From positions 3,835,501-3,899,500 of the forward strand of contig NZ_AP023360.1 in the NCBI RefSeq assembly GCF_018326265.1: a stretch of DNA of 64,000 nucleotides, given 5' to 3'. Positions 16,027-25,443 of this stretch are shown piece after piece. The notes under the pieces were generated by a model, which saw nothing but the letters and a program-made list of their open reading frames with translations, was not told the DNA's origin and ran no database searches. How positions within the stretch are numbered: position 1 is the first letter of the stretch; every line of letters starts with the position of its first letter. The DNA comes from Catellatospora sp. IY07-71 (GTDB lineage: Bacteria; Actinomycetota; Actinomycetes; Mycobacteriales; Micromonosporaceae). Position numbers and translations under genes: made by a program.

Positions 16027-16823
16027 GCGGCCGGTTGCGCGAGATCGCGCGGCAGACGGTGGCGATCGCCGAGGCGGGCGCCTATCGCGACGCCGCGGGG
16101 ACGCCCGTCGAGATCGGAGCGGCGGTGCGCGCCGCGGTGGAGGGCACCCGGCACTACCGGCCGGAGGACCCGCTGGACCCGCCGGGCGAGCGTGCGGCGC
16201 AACCCCTGATCGAGGTGACGCGCGAGTCCACCCTGGTCGCCGCGCGCCGGGCCGGACCCGGGGCGGCGTCCCTGGTGTTCGCCTCGGCGAAGAACCCGGG
16301 CGGCGGCTTCCTCGGCGGCGCGCAGGCGCAGGAGGAGAGCATCGCCCGCGCCTCGGCGCTCTACCCGGCGCTGCTCACCGCGCCGGACTTCTACGCGTAC
16401 CACCGCGCCCAGCGCGACCTGCGCTACAGCGACCGGGTCGTCTACTCGCCCGGTGTCCCGGTGTTCCGCGACGACAAGGGCAACCTGCTCGCCGAGCCCT
16501 ACCTGACCTCGTTCCTGACCGCCGCCGCCCCCAACCTGGGCGCGATCGTGCGCAACCAGCCCGAGCACGCCGCCGACGTGCCCGCCGTGCTGCTGCGCCG
16601 GGCGACGCGTGTGCTGGCGATCGCGGCCGCGCACGGCCACCGCACGCTGGTGCTCGGCGCCTGGGGCTGCGGCGTGTTCCGCAACGATCCGGCGGTCGTC
16701 GCGGGCGCGTTCGCCGCGGCGCTGCGGACCGTGGACCGCTTCGACCACGTTATCTTTCCCGTGTACGACCGCGTGTCCGGCACTCCGGTGCACACGGCCT
16801 TCGCGAAGGTCTTCGGCGCCTGA
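16023..16823 (+). CDS. Microbial PARG-like (TIGR02452, macro-domain-related) protein
   Basis: The 266-residue protein carries the poly(ADP-ribose) glycohydrolase signature: GGG (93-95) and QEE (103-105) in NPGGGFLGGAQAQEESIARA. Further family motifs are YSPGVPVFRDD and LVLGAWGCGVFRNDP. Enzymes of this family remove ADP-ribose from targets; bacterial members are often linked to stress or toxin-antitoxin-like ADP-ribosylation. No ADP-ribosyltransferase is encoded nearby. The GTG start at 16023 has GAGGGGG five bases upstream. Confidence 0.85.
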   Translation: MSGRLREIARQTVAIAEAGAYRDAAGTPVEIGAAVRAAVEGTRHYRPEDPLDPPGERAAQPLIEVTRESTLVAARRAGPGAASLVFASAKNPGGGFLGGAQAQEESIARASALYPALLTAPDFYAYHRAQRDLRYSDRVVYSPGVPVFRDDKGNLLAEPYLTSFLTAAAPNLGAIVRNQPEHAADVPAVLLRRATRVLAIAAAHGHRTLVLGAWGCGVFRNDPAVVAGAFAAALRTVDRFDHVIFPVYDRVSGTPVHTAFAKVFGA

Positions 16824-16887
16824 CGGCTCGGCTTCCGGGCTGCCGCCGCAAGCGGCGCGCGGCAGTGGGGCGGTCGGCGGAGGCGGA

Positions 16888-17514
16888 TCAGAGGGACGCG
16901 GCGGCGCGCAGGCCGAGGCGCGGGGAGGCGAGCACCGGGATCGCGGTCGCGCCGCGCTCGGCGGCCGGGGCCATCGACGCCTGGGCCAGCACGATCACGT
17001 CCGCATCGGTCACCGCGGCCAGCGCGGCGGTGACCCGGTCGAGATAACCGTCGAGGTCACCGGCCGCGAAGCGGTCCCAGGCCCCGCAGATCACCTGCGC
17101 GCGCACCTCGACGGCGCGGCCCGCGCGGGCGGCCTCCTGCTCGATCAGCGAGCCGGTCGGCGCGAGGGTGGTGGCGAGCGCGGCGAGCACCGTGATCCGC
17201 GTACCGGCCTCGACCGCTGCGGCGGCCATGGGCCGGTCCACCCGCAGCACCGGGATGCCCGCCGCCGCGGCGGCGCTCTCGGCGAGTGCGCCGATGGTGG
17301 AGCAGGTGCACAGCACGGCGCGCGCCCCGGCCTCGGCGGCCAGCTGGATCTGCTGCGTGACCTGGTCCGCGACGGCCGGTACGCCGTGCCGGCGGGCTTC
17401 GTCGAGCAGGTGCTCGGCGACGATGTGGTAGAGCGTGAGCGTCGGGGCGACCTCGCCGCGGAGGCGGTCGAAGGTCAGCACGTGAGCCTGCGAGGTGTGC
17501 AGCAGCGCCAGCAT
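16888..17514 (-). CDS. Aspartate/glutamate racemase family protein
   Basis: A 208-residue protein of the Asp/Glu/hydantoin racemase fold. The first catalytic cysteine region is present as LCTCSTIGALAES (C69 and C71). The second normally supplies another cysteine, but here reads VIVLAQASMAP without one. A one-cysteine active site would favour a decarboxylase- or isomerase-like reaction, or racemisation of an unknown substrate, over the two-base amino acid racemase mechanism. The ATG at 17514 has GGAAACG upstream. It is divergent from the MFS gene. Confidence 0.75.
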   Translation of the reverse strand: MLALLHTSQAHVLTFDRLRGEVAPTLTLYHIVAEHLLDEARRHGVPAVADQVTQQIQLAAEAGARAVLCTCSTIGALAESAAAAAGIPVLRVDRPMAAAAVEAGTRITVLAALATTLAPTGSLIEQEAARAGRAVEVRAQVICGAWDRFAAGDLDGYLDRVTAALAAVTDADVIVLAQASMAPAAERGATAIPVLASPRLGLRAAASL

Positions 17515-17619
17515 CGTTCGTTTCCGGGCACGTATCGGTCATCAGGGGCGGGTCACGCTAACACCGCCCGGAGTGCCGCACCGGCCCGGCGAGATCGTGA
17601 TCACACCGCTTTACAAACC

Positions 17620-17631
17620 GTACGTACGTAC
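17620..17631. promoter_or_regulatory. Operator-like palindrome in the racemase/MFS intergenic region
   Basis: GTACGTACGTAC is a perfect 12-base palindrome seven bases before the GTG of the MFS gene. Such ACGTAC cores are common in TetR-type operators. No regulator gene is adjacent. Confidence 0.4.
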
Positions 17632-17637
17632 TGTTAG

Positions 17638-18867
17638 GTGAAAGCCGTGCTGAAGCGACTGCTGCCCGAATCCGGACCCCTGCGCGCGCTCGCCGCAGTC
17701 ACCCTCGTCAACACCGTCGGACAGGGACTGTGGGTGACCTCGAGCGCCCTCTACCTCACCCAGGTGGTGGGGCTGTCCCCGGCGCAGTACGGCCTCGGCC
17801 TCACCGTCGCCTCTCTGGTCTGCGTGGTGGCCAGCACGCCGATGGGCTACCTGGCCGACCGCCGCGGCCCGCGGGGCGTCCAGCTGTGCGCGTACGCGCT
17901 GCAGGCCGTGCTCGCCGCGGCGATGCTGCTGGTGGCGTCCTTTCCGGCCTTCGTCGCGCTGTCGGCGGTGACCGCGCTGGCCGACGCGGCGGCGCGGGGT
18001 GCGCGCGGCGCTCTGATCGCCGGGGCGCTGCCCGCCGAGCGCCGGGTGCGCGGCCGCGCCTACCTGCGCGCCACCACCAACGTCGGCATCTCGCTCGGCG
18101 CCGCGCTGGCCGGCCTCGCCATCGCCGCGGACACGCCCACGGCGTACCGGCTGATGATCGTCGGCAACGCGGTCAGCTTCCTCGGCGCGGCGCTGCTCGG
18201 CCTGCGACTGCCCGCGGTCACGCCGGTGCCCGCGACCGGCGGCCCGCGCCTGGTGGCCCTGCGCGACCGGCCGTACCTGGCGTTCGTGGCGCTGGACGGG
18301 CTGCTGGCGATGCACTTCGACATCCTCAACGTGGTGCTGCCGCTGTGGATCGCCACCCGCACCGACGCGCCGCACTGGCTGATCGCCGTGCTGCTGCTGG
18401 TCAACACGAGCATGGTGGTGCTGCTGCAGGTGCGCGCAGCGCGGGGCACCGAGCGGCTGGACGGCGCCGCCCGCGCCGCGCGCACCGCGGGCCTGTTCGT
18501 CGCCGCGGCCTGCCTGCTGTTCGCGGCGAGCGGTGGGGTGCCCGGCTGGGCCGCGGTCGCGATGCTCGTCCTCGGCGCGCTGGTGCACGTGGTCGGCGAG
18601 CTGCGTCAGTCCGCGGCCGGCTGGGGCATCTCGTTCGGGCTCGCCCCGGACGGGGCGCAGGGGCAGTACCAGGCCACGTACTCGATGGGGGCGCAGTTCG
18701 GCCGGATGCTCGCCCCGGTCCTGCTGACCTGGCTCGCGCTGAGCCACGGGGTGCTCGGCTGGGCGGTGATGGCGGTCCTGTTCGCACTGATCGGCGCGGC
18801 GATCCCGTACACCGTCGCCTGGGCCCGCCGCAGTCCGCGCCCCGCCGCCGTGACGGCGACCCTCTGA
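17638..18867 (+). CDS. MFS transporter
   Basis: The 409-residue protein has about 12 membrane segments in two six-helix halves and the loop 2-3 motif GYLADRRGPRGVQ typical of major facilitator antiporters. It probably exports a small hydrophobic molecule using the proton gradient; the substrate is unknown. GTG 17638 is chosen because the hydrophobic start and the upstream palindrome fit it. No clear Shine-Dalgarno sequence is seen. It is divergent from the racemase-like gene. Confidence 0.88.
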   Translation: MKAVLKRLLPESGPLRALAAVTLVNTVGQGLWVTSSALYLTQVVGLSPAQYGLGLTVASLVCVVASTPMGYLADRRGPRGVQLCAYALQAVLAAAMLLVASFPAFVALSAVTALADAAARGARGALIAGALPAERRVRGRAYLRATTNVGISLGAALAGLAIAADTPTAYRLMIVGNAVSFLGAALLGLRLPAVTPVPATGGPRLVALRDRPYLAFVALDGLLAMHFDILNVVLPLWIATRTDAPHWLIAVLLLVNTSMVVLLQVRAARGTERLDGAARAARTAGLFVAAACLLFAASGGVPGWAAVAMLVLGALVHVVGELRQSAAGWGISFGLAPDGAQGQYQATYSMGAQFGRMLAPVLLTWLALSHGVLGWAVMAVLFALIGAAIPYTVAWARRSPRPAAVTATL

Positions 18868-19027
18868 CCTGCGTCATCATCGGCCACCAACCACTGTCGT
18901 CCAAGGTGCCGGCCTCGGTGGACTGACGTGATCCGCCACCGTCCCGCCTGCCTCGGAACGTGCGGCTCGGCTCGCGCCGTGCCCCGCCGCCCCGGGGGAG
19001 GTGGGACGGTCGCGGTCAGCGGCCGCC

Positions 19028-19033
19028 TACGCT
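19028..19033 (+). promoter_or_regulatory. Putative -10 box of the DinB gene (leaderless)
   Basis: TACGCT lies seven bases before ATG 19041 and there is no ribosome binding site between them. This is the arrangement of actinobacterial leaderless transcripts. Confidence 0.5.
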
Positions 19034-19040
19034 GGACGCC

Positions 19041-19556
19041 ATGACGTTCCAGCTCCTCGACGCGGTCGCCGCGCTGAGCCGTACGCCCGACACCCTCGAC
19101 GCGCTGCTCGGCGAGCTCGACGACGGCTGGGCCCGGCACCGCCCCGCCGAGGGCGAGTGGAGCGCGCACGAGGTGCTGGCCCACTTCATCCACGGCGAGC
19201 AGACCGACTGGATCCCGCGCGCCCGGATCATCCTGGAGCACGGTACGGAGCGCCCGTTCACCCCGTTCGACGTGCAGGGGCACGCCCCGATCGCGGCCGG
19301 GCGCACCACCGCCGAGCTGCTGGACCTGTTCCGCACCCTGCGCGCGGAGAACCTGGCCGCGCTGCGCGGCTTCGGCCTCACCGCCGAGGACCTCGCCCGC
19401 GAGGGCACCCACCCCGCGTTCGGCCCGGTCACCCTCGGGCAGCTGCTGGCCACCTGGACCACCCACGACCACGTGCACCTCGGCCAGGTCACCCAGGCCC
19501 TGGGCAGCCGCTACACCACCGAGGTCGGCCCCTGGCACGCCTACCTCTGGGAGTGA
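19041..19556 (+). CDS. DinB superfamily protein
   Basis: A 171-residue four-helix-bundle protein. The metal-site histidines of the DinB/YfiT fold are visible in WSAHEVLAHFIHGEQ and in WTTHDHVHLGQ. Relatives include thiol-dependent transferases (mycothiol in actinobacteria), so it may conjugate an electrophile, but the specific reaction is not evident. ATG 19041 is probably leaderless. It converges with the antiporter operon across a strong hairpin. Confidence 0.8.
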   Translation: MTFQLLDAVAALSRTPDTLDALLGELDDGWARHRPAEGEWSAHEVLAHFIHGEQTDWIPRARIILEHGTERPFTPFDVQGHAPIAAGRTTAELLDLFRTLRAENLAALRGFGLTAEDLAREGTHPAFGPVTLGQLLATWTTHDHVHLGQVTQALGSRYTTEVGPWHAYLWE

Positions 19557-19578
19557 TCCCGTCCCGCTTCACGCATAC

Positions 19579-19624
19579 GTCGGCCCGCCTGGACTGGTTC
19601 GTTCCGGGCGGGCCGACGTATGCG
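19579..19624. terminator. Bidirectional terminator between DinB and antiporter genes
   Basis: CGCATACGTCGGCCCGCC and its perfect 18-base complement form a long stem with a short loop (TGGACTGGTTCGTTCCGG region). It lies between two convergent transcripts. Confidence 0.85.
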
Positions 19625-19648
19625 GGAGAGGCGCGTGCCGCGAGCCGG

Positions 19649-20896
19649 TCAGGCTTTGGCGGGGGTGCCGTCGGGGTCCGGTGCGCCCACCTGGCCGGGC
19701 AGGTGGACGGGTTCCGGGGCGGCAGACGCGGCCGTGTGGGGGCGGCGGCGGCTGATGCGGTTGATGAGTGGCTCGACGCCGCGGGCGAACAGTGGGCCGA
19801 GTACGGCCAGCATGAGTACGTATGCGGCGGCGAGTGGGCCGAGTTGTGGGTTGATGCCCGCGGCGACCGCGAGGCCGGCGATGACGATGTTGAACTCGCC
19901 GCGGGGTAGCAGTGCGACGCCTGCGCGCAGGCGGCCGGCGACGCTGATGTGGGCACGTTTGGCGGCCCACCAGCCGGTGGCCATCTTCGTGGCGATACCG
20001 GCCAAGGCCATCAGGATCGCGATCCCGGCCACGGGGGGCAGGGCGCGGGGGTCGGTCTGCAGGCCGAAGAACACGAAGAACACCGCGGCGAACACGTCGC
20101 GCAGCGGGGTGAGCAGTTCGCGGGCGGTGTGGGCAAGGGGCCCGGACAGGGCGATGCCGACCAGGAACGCGCCGACGGCGGCGGAGACCTGCAGCTGCTG
20201 GGCGAGCCCGGCGACGAGCACGGTCAGGCCGAGGACCTTGAGCAGCAGCACCTCGGAGCTGGGTGAGGCGACGAACTTCTCCACGTACCGGCCGAACTTG
20301 AGCGCGATCACGAGGATCACCGTGATCGTCGCGCCGGCGATCGCCAGGGTCGTCAGCCCGGCGGCGAGGCTGACCCCGGCCAGCATCGCGGTGAGGATCG
20401 GCAGGTACATGGCCATGGTGAGGTCTTCGAAGACCAGCAGTGACAGCACGATCGGGACTTCGCGGTTGCCGAGCCAGTTCAGGTCGGCCAGGACCTTGGC
20501 GGTGATGCCCGACGACGTGACATACGTGATCCCGCCCAGCGCGACGGCCGCGACCGGGCCCCAGCCCATGATCAGGGCGACGGCGACGCCGGGGGCCGAG
20601 TTGAGGACGAGATCGACCAGCCCGGCGGGGGCGTTGTGGCGCAGCGTGCCGACCAGTTCGGGGGCGGTGTATTCCAGGCCGAGGGTGAACAGCAGCAGGA
20701 TGACGCCGATCTCGGCGCCGGTCGCGGCGAACTCCTCGGCCGCGGCGATGGGCAGCAGTCCGCCCTTGCCGAACGCGAGACCGGCCAGCAGGTACAGGGG
20801 GATGGGTGAGATGCCGACCCGCAGCGACAGCGCGCCGAGCAGGCCCAGGGCGAGGATGACCGCGCCGATCTCGATGAGGACGAGGGCTCCGTGCAT
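19649..20896 (-). CDS. Cation:proton antiporter, CPA2/KhtU-like
   Basis: A 415-residue membrane protein with about 12-13 hydrophobic segments and the CPA2 hallmarks ILLLFTLGLEYTAPEL and SLLVFEDLTMAMYLP, the latter containing the ion-binding aspartate. The last 30 residues are polar and cytoplasmic. It would exchange K+ or Na+ for protons across the membrane. Five bases separate it from the upstream gene for a TrkA-C regulatory subunit, which mirrors KhtT-KhtU of Bacillus. Confidence 0.88.
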   Translation of the reverse strand: MHGALVLIEIGAVILALGLLGALSLRVGISPIPLYLLAGLAFGKGGLLPIAAAEEFAATGAEIGVILLLFTLGLEYTAPELVGTLRHNAPAGLVDLVLNSAPGVAVALIMGWGPVAAVALGGITYVTSSGITAKVLADLNWLGNREVPIVLSLLVFEDLTMAMYLPILTAMLAGVSLAAGLTTLAIAGATITVILVIALKFGRYVEKFVASPSSEVLLLKVLGLTVLVAGLAQQLQVSAAVGAFLVGIALSGPLAHTARELLTPLRDVFAAVFFVFFGLQTDPRALPPVAGIAILMALAGIATKMATGWWAAKRAHISVAGRLRAGVALLPRGEFNIVIAGLAVAAGINPQLGPLAAAYVLMLAVLGPLFARGVEPLINRISRRRPHTAASAAPEPVHLPGQVGAPDPDGTPAKA

Positions 20897-20901
20897 ACGC
20901 G

Positions 20902-21384
20902 TCAGCCGTTGCGCATGATGTCGGTGACCGCGTCGGTGCCCTCGGCGGTGCCCACCGCCACGGCCAGATCGCCGGGGTGGAACACGAAGTCCGGACGCGG
21001 GCTGGCCAGGATCTCCCCGCCGCGGATCACCGCGACGATCGACGCGCCGGTACGCGTGCGGGCCTGCGTGTCACCCAGGGTCCGCCCGTCGAACGGCGAC
21101 CCGGCGATCACCGGCACCTGCACGGTCAGCAGCCCCACCACCTGCCGGCGCAGGTCGGCCAGCCGCTCCACGATGCGGGAGGTGCCCAGCAGTTCGGCCA
21201 CGCCGTTGGCCTCGTCGGTGGACAGCGACAGCGTCACCACGGCCGAATCAGGATCATCAGGTTTGTAGATCACGATGTCCCGCCGTCCCGATACGTGCGA
21301 CACCACGGCCGCATGCTGGCCCTTGACGGTCTGGAACTCGTGACGCAGCCCGATACCCGGCAGCGCGGTCCGCTCGACGTCCAA
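20902..21384 (-). CDS. Antiporter regulatory subunit with TrkA-C (RCK_C) domain, KhtT-like
   Basis: A 160-residue protein. The N-terminal ~75 residues form a KhtT-like domain (LPGIGLRHEFQTVKGQHAAVV), and residues about 80-160 are a TrkA-C domain (VIAGSPFDGRTLGDTQARTRTGASIVAVIRGGE, FHPGDLAVAVG). Relatives bind nucleotides such as c-di-AMP or sense pH and gate the paired antiporter. The start is a TTG at 21384, supported by AGGAGG six bases upstream; there is no comparable site at the earlier ATG. The antiporter gene follows in the same operon. Confidence 0.82.
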   Translation of the reverse strand: MDVERTALPGIGLRHEFQTVKGQHAAVVSHVSGRRDIVIYKPDDPDSAVVTLSLSTDEANGVAELLGTSRIVERLADLRRQVVGLLTVQVPVIAGSPFDGRTLGDTQARTRTGASIVAVIRGGEILASPRPDFVFHPGDLAVAVGTAEGTDAVTDIMRNG

Positions 21385-21689
21385 CGCTCTCCTCCTGGCG
21401 TGATCGTTTTCCGTAACCCTACCCAACCGGTAGGTAACTGGTCCAGCGCTGGACGGCCGTTACCGGCACGACCGCCGCCCGGCTCGTCCGGTAAGCAGGT
21501 ATTCGCGGTGCTACCGCCCGTTCGGTCTGGTCCACTTAGGACGCCGTTGTTGTCCGGGTGGTTGTCGCACACGGCGTGCGACGGCTGACGTGCCGAGTCG
21601 TGTTGAGTTCATCCCGTCAGTCACCTTGCGTGGCGGTCATGGCACCGACAGGCGCGGACCGTCGCGTCGGCCTACACGGTGGGACAGTG

Positions 21690-24641
21690 ATGAGCTCACG
21701 GACCTCGAACCTGCGAGCGAAGATCGTCTTCTTGCTGGCGTCGCTGGCCGCGCTGTGGGCGTTCGCCGCCTTCGTGACGCTGCGCGAAGGCCTCAACCTG
21801 TTCTGGATCAGCACCCTCGACCAGGAGGTCGGCCGGCCGACCGATGCGCTGGTGGCCACGCTGCAGGCCGAACGCCGCGCCTCCGCGGTGGTGCTGGCCG
21901 GCGGTGAGGGCGACGCCAGCGCCGAGCTGCAGACGGCCCGCGCCGCCACCGACGCCGCGGCCGCGCGCTTCCGCGAGTCGGTGCGCGGCACGACCGCCGG
22001 GCTGGCCGCCTCGGACCAGGCCGACCAGAACATCGCCGAGCTGGGCCGGCTGCTCGACCGGCTCGGCCCGGTGCGCACCGACGTCGACCAGCGCAGCGGC
22101 GGGCGCGCCGAGGCCGTCGCTTACTACACCCAGACCATCGGCGTCGGCTATCGCATCTTCGCCACCATCGGGAGCTTCGACGACAAGGCGATCAACGACC
22201 AGCTGCGCCACCTGCTGATCATGTCCCGGGGCCGCGAGCTGCTCTCGCAGGAGGACGCGCTCATGTCCGGCGTGCTCGCGGCGGGCCGCTTCACCGCCGC
22301 GGACGCCGCCGAGTTCGCGCGGCTCGTCGGCGCGCAGCGCAACATCCGCGACACCGGGCTGGAGGGCCTGCCCGCCGCCGACAAGGCGATCTACGGCCCC
22401 GTGCTGACCGGGCCGGCGATGACCCGCCTGCAGCAGGTCGAGGACGTGCTGGTCGAGCGCGCCCGCGCGGGCGAGCCGCCACCGGTGGGCAGCAACGAGT
22501 GGCGCTCGGCGTTCGACCCGGCGCTGGCGGCGCTGGCCCAGCTCGACATCGACCTGGCCGAGGCCACCATCGACCGGGCGGAGGGCCCGATCGTCCTGGT
22601 GATCGTGCGGCTGGTGCTGGCCGCCGGTCTCGGCCTGATCGCCGTCATCGCGTCCATCACGCTGTCGATCACGACCGCCCGCGCCATCGTGCAGCAGCTG
22701 CGGCGGCTGCGCGACGCCGCCGACGAGCTGGCCAACGTACGCCTGCCGCGCGTCGTGCAGCGGTTGCGCGACGGGGAGGAGGTCGACGTCATCGCCGAGG
22801 CGCCGCCGCTGGCCTTCGGCGCGGACGAGATCGGCCAGGTCGGGCAGGCGTTCAACGCCGCGCAGGAGACCGCCGTCCGGGCCGCCGTCGAGCAGGCGGA
22901 GCTGCGCCGCAGCGTACGCGACCTGTTCCTGAGCCTGGCTCGGCGCAACCAGACCCTGGTGCACCGCCAGCTCGGCATGCTCGACGCGATGGAGCGCCGC
23001 ACCGCCGACTCCGCCGAGCTGGACGAGCTGTTCCGCATCGACCACCTGGCCACCCGCATGCGGCGCAACGCCGAGAACCTGATCGTGCTCGCCGGCGCCG
23101 TGCCCGGCCGCGGCTGGCGGCGCACCGTGCCGATGGTCGACGTGATCCGGGCCGCGGTCGCCGAGGTGGAGGAGTATCCCCGGGTCAACGTGCTGCCCAG
23201 CGAGACGGCCGGGCTGTCCGGGCACGCCGTCGGCGACGTGGTGCACCTGCTGGCCGAGCTGATGGAGAACGCGCTGGCGTTCTCGCCCCGGCACACGATG
23301 GTCAACGTCGGCGGCTCCGAGGTGGGCGCCGGCTACGTCATCGAGGTCGAGGACCACGGCCTGGGCATGACCCTGGCCGACCTGGACCAGGCCAACGCCC
23401 AGCTGCAGCAGCCCGCCGAGTTCCTGCTGACCAGCACGCCCCGGCTCGGCCTGTACGTGGTCGGGCGGCTGGCCGAGCGGCACGGCGTCAAGGTGCGGCT
23501 GCAGCCGTCGCCCGGCGGCGGCACCACCGCCGTGGTGCTCATCCCGGCCGCCCTGGTGGCCGACACCTGGCCCGCTGCCTCCGGCCTGGACAGCGGCGAG
23601 CACCAGGTCATCGAGGCGGTCGCCGAGCGGTCGCCGGCCGAGCGCCCCGGGCCGGACCGGGAGGCGGCCCCCCGCCCTCTGGCCGCGGAAGGGCTGCCCC
23701 GGCGCACCTGGCCCGACGACACCCCGTTCGAGCTGCCGCAGCGCTGGTCCGTGGCCGACGCGCCGCCCGTGCCCGCGCCGGCCGCCCTCGCCGCGGCCGA
23801 CGACCCCGCCGCGGCCGACGACCCGGCCGCCCCGGCCGCGGCACCCGCCGCCACGCACGGGACCCGCGTGAACGGTTCGGCTCTCGCACCGTCGCACACC
23901 GGGGACCTGACCGCGCTGCGGTCCGCCGACAGCGGCCCGCCCGGCGTGCCGGGGCAGCGGGAGCCGGTCGAGAGCACCGTGTACACCCCGTCCGGCCTGC
24001 CGGTGCGCAGCCGGTCGGCGGCCCCCCGGGCCGAGCAGACCGCGTTCGCCGACACCCGTGCCGTCGAGCCGTCGGCCCTGGCGCGAACCTCCGTCGAGGC
24101 AGCGCCCACCAGCGAAACGGTGCCGGCCGCCGAGGCGGCGCCGACCGTCGAGGCGGCGCCCGACGTCGGGGCGCTGTCCGCCGTGGCGCGGCGCGGCGCG
24201 GAGGCGGCGGAGGCGGAGCACGCGGATGCCCCGTCCGACGCGGCGCCCGACGACGACGCCCGCGCGGCGTCGCAGATCTACAGCCTGATCACGGCGTACC
24301 AGCAGGGCAGCCGCCGGGGCCGGCTCGCCGCGGAGCAGCTGAGCACCGCACCCGCGGCCGGCCCGCCGATCCCGGCGCCACCGGACGCCGCGGCCCCAGC
24401 CGCGGCACCGACGGCGGCCGAACAGCCGACCGGGGCGTACCCGGTGGTGGAACTGCTGGTCAACGAGCAGGCGGCCGGCGCGTCGCCGACGGCCGTGCCG
24501 CTGGTCACCGAGACGGCGGCCGCCGGGCCGCGCGGCGCGGAGCAGGCCGGTCCACGCACCGAGGACCGGCCGCCCCTGCCACGGCGGCCGAGCCCGCGCA
24601 CAACGCCGCGACACGAGAAGGGGCAGGGCAGGGAGAAATGA
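21690..24641 (+). CDS. Nitrate-sensor-domain histidine kinase of a conservon (CvnA-like)
   Basis: A 983-residue membrane kinase. A first transmembrane helix (about 12-30) and a second (about 305-330) flank an extracellular NIT-type sensor domain. HAMP, an H-box variant (DHLATRMRRNAENLIVLAG), and a HATPase domain (LMENALAFSP, DHGLGM, LGLYVVGRLAERHGV) follow. About 290 residues of Pro/Ala-rich, probably disordered tail end the protein. Conservons act as membrane G-protein-like signalling complexes. ATG 21690 is chosen next to the first helix; upstream codons lack a ribosome site. It overlaps the next gene by four bases. Confidence 0.88.
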   Translation: MSSRTSNLRAKIVFLLASLAALWAFAAFVTLREGLNLFWISTLDQEVGRPTDALVATLQAERRASAVVLAGGEGDASAELQTARAATDAAAARFRESVRGTTAGLAASDQADQNIAELGRLLDRLGPVRTDVDQRSGGRAEAVAYYTQTIGVGYRIFATIGSFDDKAINDQLRHLLIMSRGRELLSQEDALMSGVLAAGRFTAADAAEFARLVGAQRNIRDTGLEGLPAADKAIYGPVLTGPAMTRLQQVEDVLVERARAGEPPPVGSNEWRSAFDPALAALAQLDIDLAEATIDRAEGPIVLVIVRLVLAAGLGLIAVIASITLSITTARAIVQQLRRLRDAADELANVRLPRVVQRLRDGEEVDVIAEAPPLAFGADEIGQVGQAFNAAQETAVRAAVEQAELRRSVRDLFLSLARRNQTLVHRQLGMLDAMERRTADSAELDELFRIDHLATRMRRNAENLIVLAGAVPGRGWRRTVPMVDVIRAAVAEVEEYPRVNVLPSETAGLSGHAVGDVVHLLAELMENALAFSPRHTMVNVGGSEVGAGYVIEVEDHGLGMTLADLDQANAQLQQPAEFLLTSTPRLGLYVVGRLAERHGVKVRLQPSPGGGTTAVVLIPAALVADTWPAASGLDSGEHQVIEAVAERSPAERPGPDREAAPRPLAAEGLPRRTWPDDTPFELPQRWSVADAPPVPAPAALAAADDPAAADDPAAPAAAPAATHGTRVNGSALAPSHTGDLTALRSADSGPPGVPGQREPVESTVYTPSGLPVRSRSAAPRAEQTAFADTRAVEPSALARTSVEAAPTSETVPAAEAAPTVEAAPDVGALSAVARRGAEAAEAEHADAPSDAAPDDDARAASQIYSLITAYQQGSRRGRLAAEQLSTAPAAGPPIPAPPDAAAPAAAPTAAEQPTGAYPVVELLVNEQAAGASPTAVPLVTETAAAGPRGAEQAGPRTEDRPPLPRRPSPRTTPRHEKGQGREK

Positions 24642-25048
24642 GCGTGGAGCAGAAGACGAGGGCTGCCGACCTGGCCTGGCTTGCCGACGACTTCGTCGAC
24701 CGGGTGGCGCAGGCCCAGAAGGCCATCGTGCTGTCCGCCGACGGGCTGCTCATGGCCGCGTCCAACGGGCTGACCCGAGAGGACGCCGAGCACCTCGCCG
24801 CGGTGGCGGCCAGCCTGTTCGGCCTGGCCCGCGGGGCCGGTCGCCGCTTCGGCAAGGGCAAAGCGCGCCAGGCCGTCATCGAGATGGAGGGCGGCTTCCT
24901 GTTCGTGACCGCCGCGGGCAACGGCGCCTGCCTGGCCGTGGTGGCGGGCAAGGACGCCGACGCGGGCATGGTCGCGTACGAGATGGCGATGCTCGTCGTG
25001 CGGGTGGGGCAGTACCTGACCGCGCCGGTCCGGGGCAGCGCGCCGTGA
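24638..25048 (+). CDS. Roadblock/LC7 domain protein (CvnB-like)
   Basis: A 136-residue Roadblock/LC7 protein (LAWLADDFVDRV, AIVLSADGLLMAASNGL, GGFLFVTAAGNGACLAVV). In conservons this subunit is thought to modulate the small GTPase encoded downstream. ATG 24638 overlaps the kinase stop (ATGA) and has GGGAGA upstream. Its own stop overlaps the DUF742 start by four bases. Confidence 0.92.
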   Translation: MSVEQKTRAADLAWLADDFVDRVAQAQKAIVLSADGLLMAASNGLTREDAEHLAAVAASLFGLARGAGRRFGKGKARQAVIEMEGGFLFVTAAGNGACLAVVAGKDADAGMVAYEMAMLVVRVGQYLTAPVRGSAP

Positions 25049-25443
25049 CCGCACCGTCGCCGGACGAGCTGCCCGATCAGGGCATGCTGTGGGTCGACGA
25101 CGAGGCGGGGCCGCTGATCCGCCCGTACGCCATGACGTCGGGCCGGACCCGGCCGCGCCATGCCGACCTCGACCTGATCGCGGTGCTGATGGCGACCCGG
25201 CCCGCGCTGCCGTCCGACGGCGGCCTGGGCACGGTGTACGCGGAGATCATGGCGGTGTGCCAGCGCCCCGTGTCCGTCGCGGAGATCGCCGCGCACCTGC
25301 GGCTGCCCGCGGGCACGGTCCGGGTGCTGCTCAGCGACCTGCTGGAGCGGCGGCTGGTCCGGCGCCGGGCGCCCGTCAACGTCAGCCACCTGCCCAGCGC
25401 GGACATCCTCAAGGCGGTCATCGATGGCATCCGAGCTCTATGA
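25045..25443 (+). CDS. DUF742 protein (CvnC-like)
   Basis: A 132-residue DUF742 protein with the family's winged-helix look (RPYAMTSGRTRP, VCQRPVSVAEIAAHLRLPAGTVRVLLSDLLERRLV). Its biochemical role in conservons is not settled. The GTG start at 25045 overlaps the previous stop. The last 20 bases overlap the GTPase gene. Confidence 0.92.
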   Translation: MTAPSPDELPDQGMLWVDDEAGPLIRPYAMTSGRTRPRHADLDLIAVLMATRPALPSDGGLGTVYAEIMAVCQRPVSVAEIAAHLRLPAGTVRVLLSDLLERRLVRRRAPVNVSHLPSADILKAVIDGIRAL

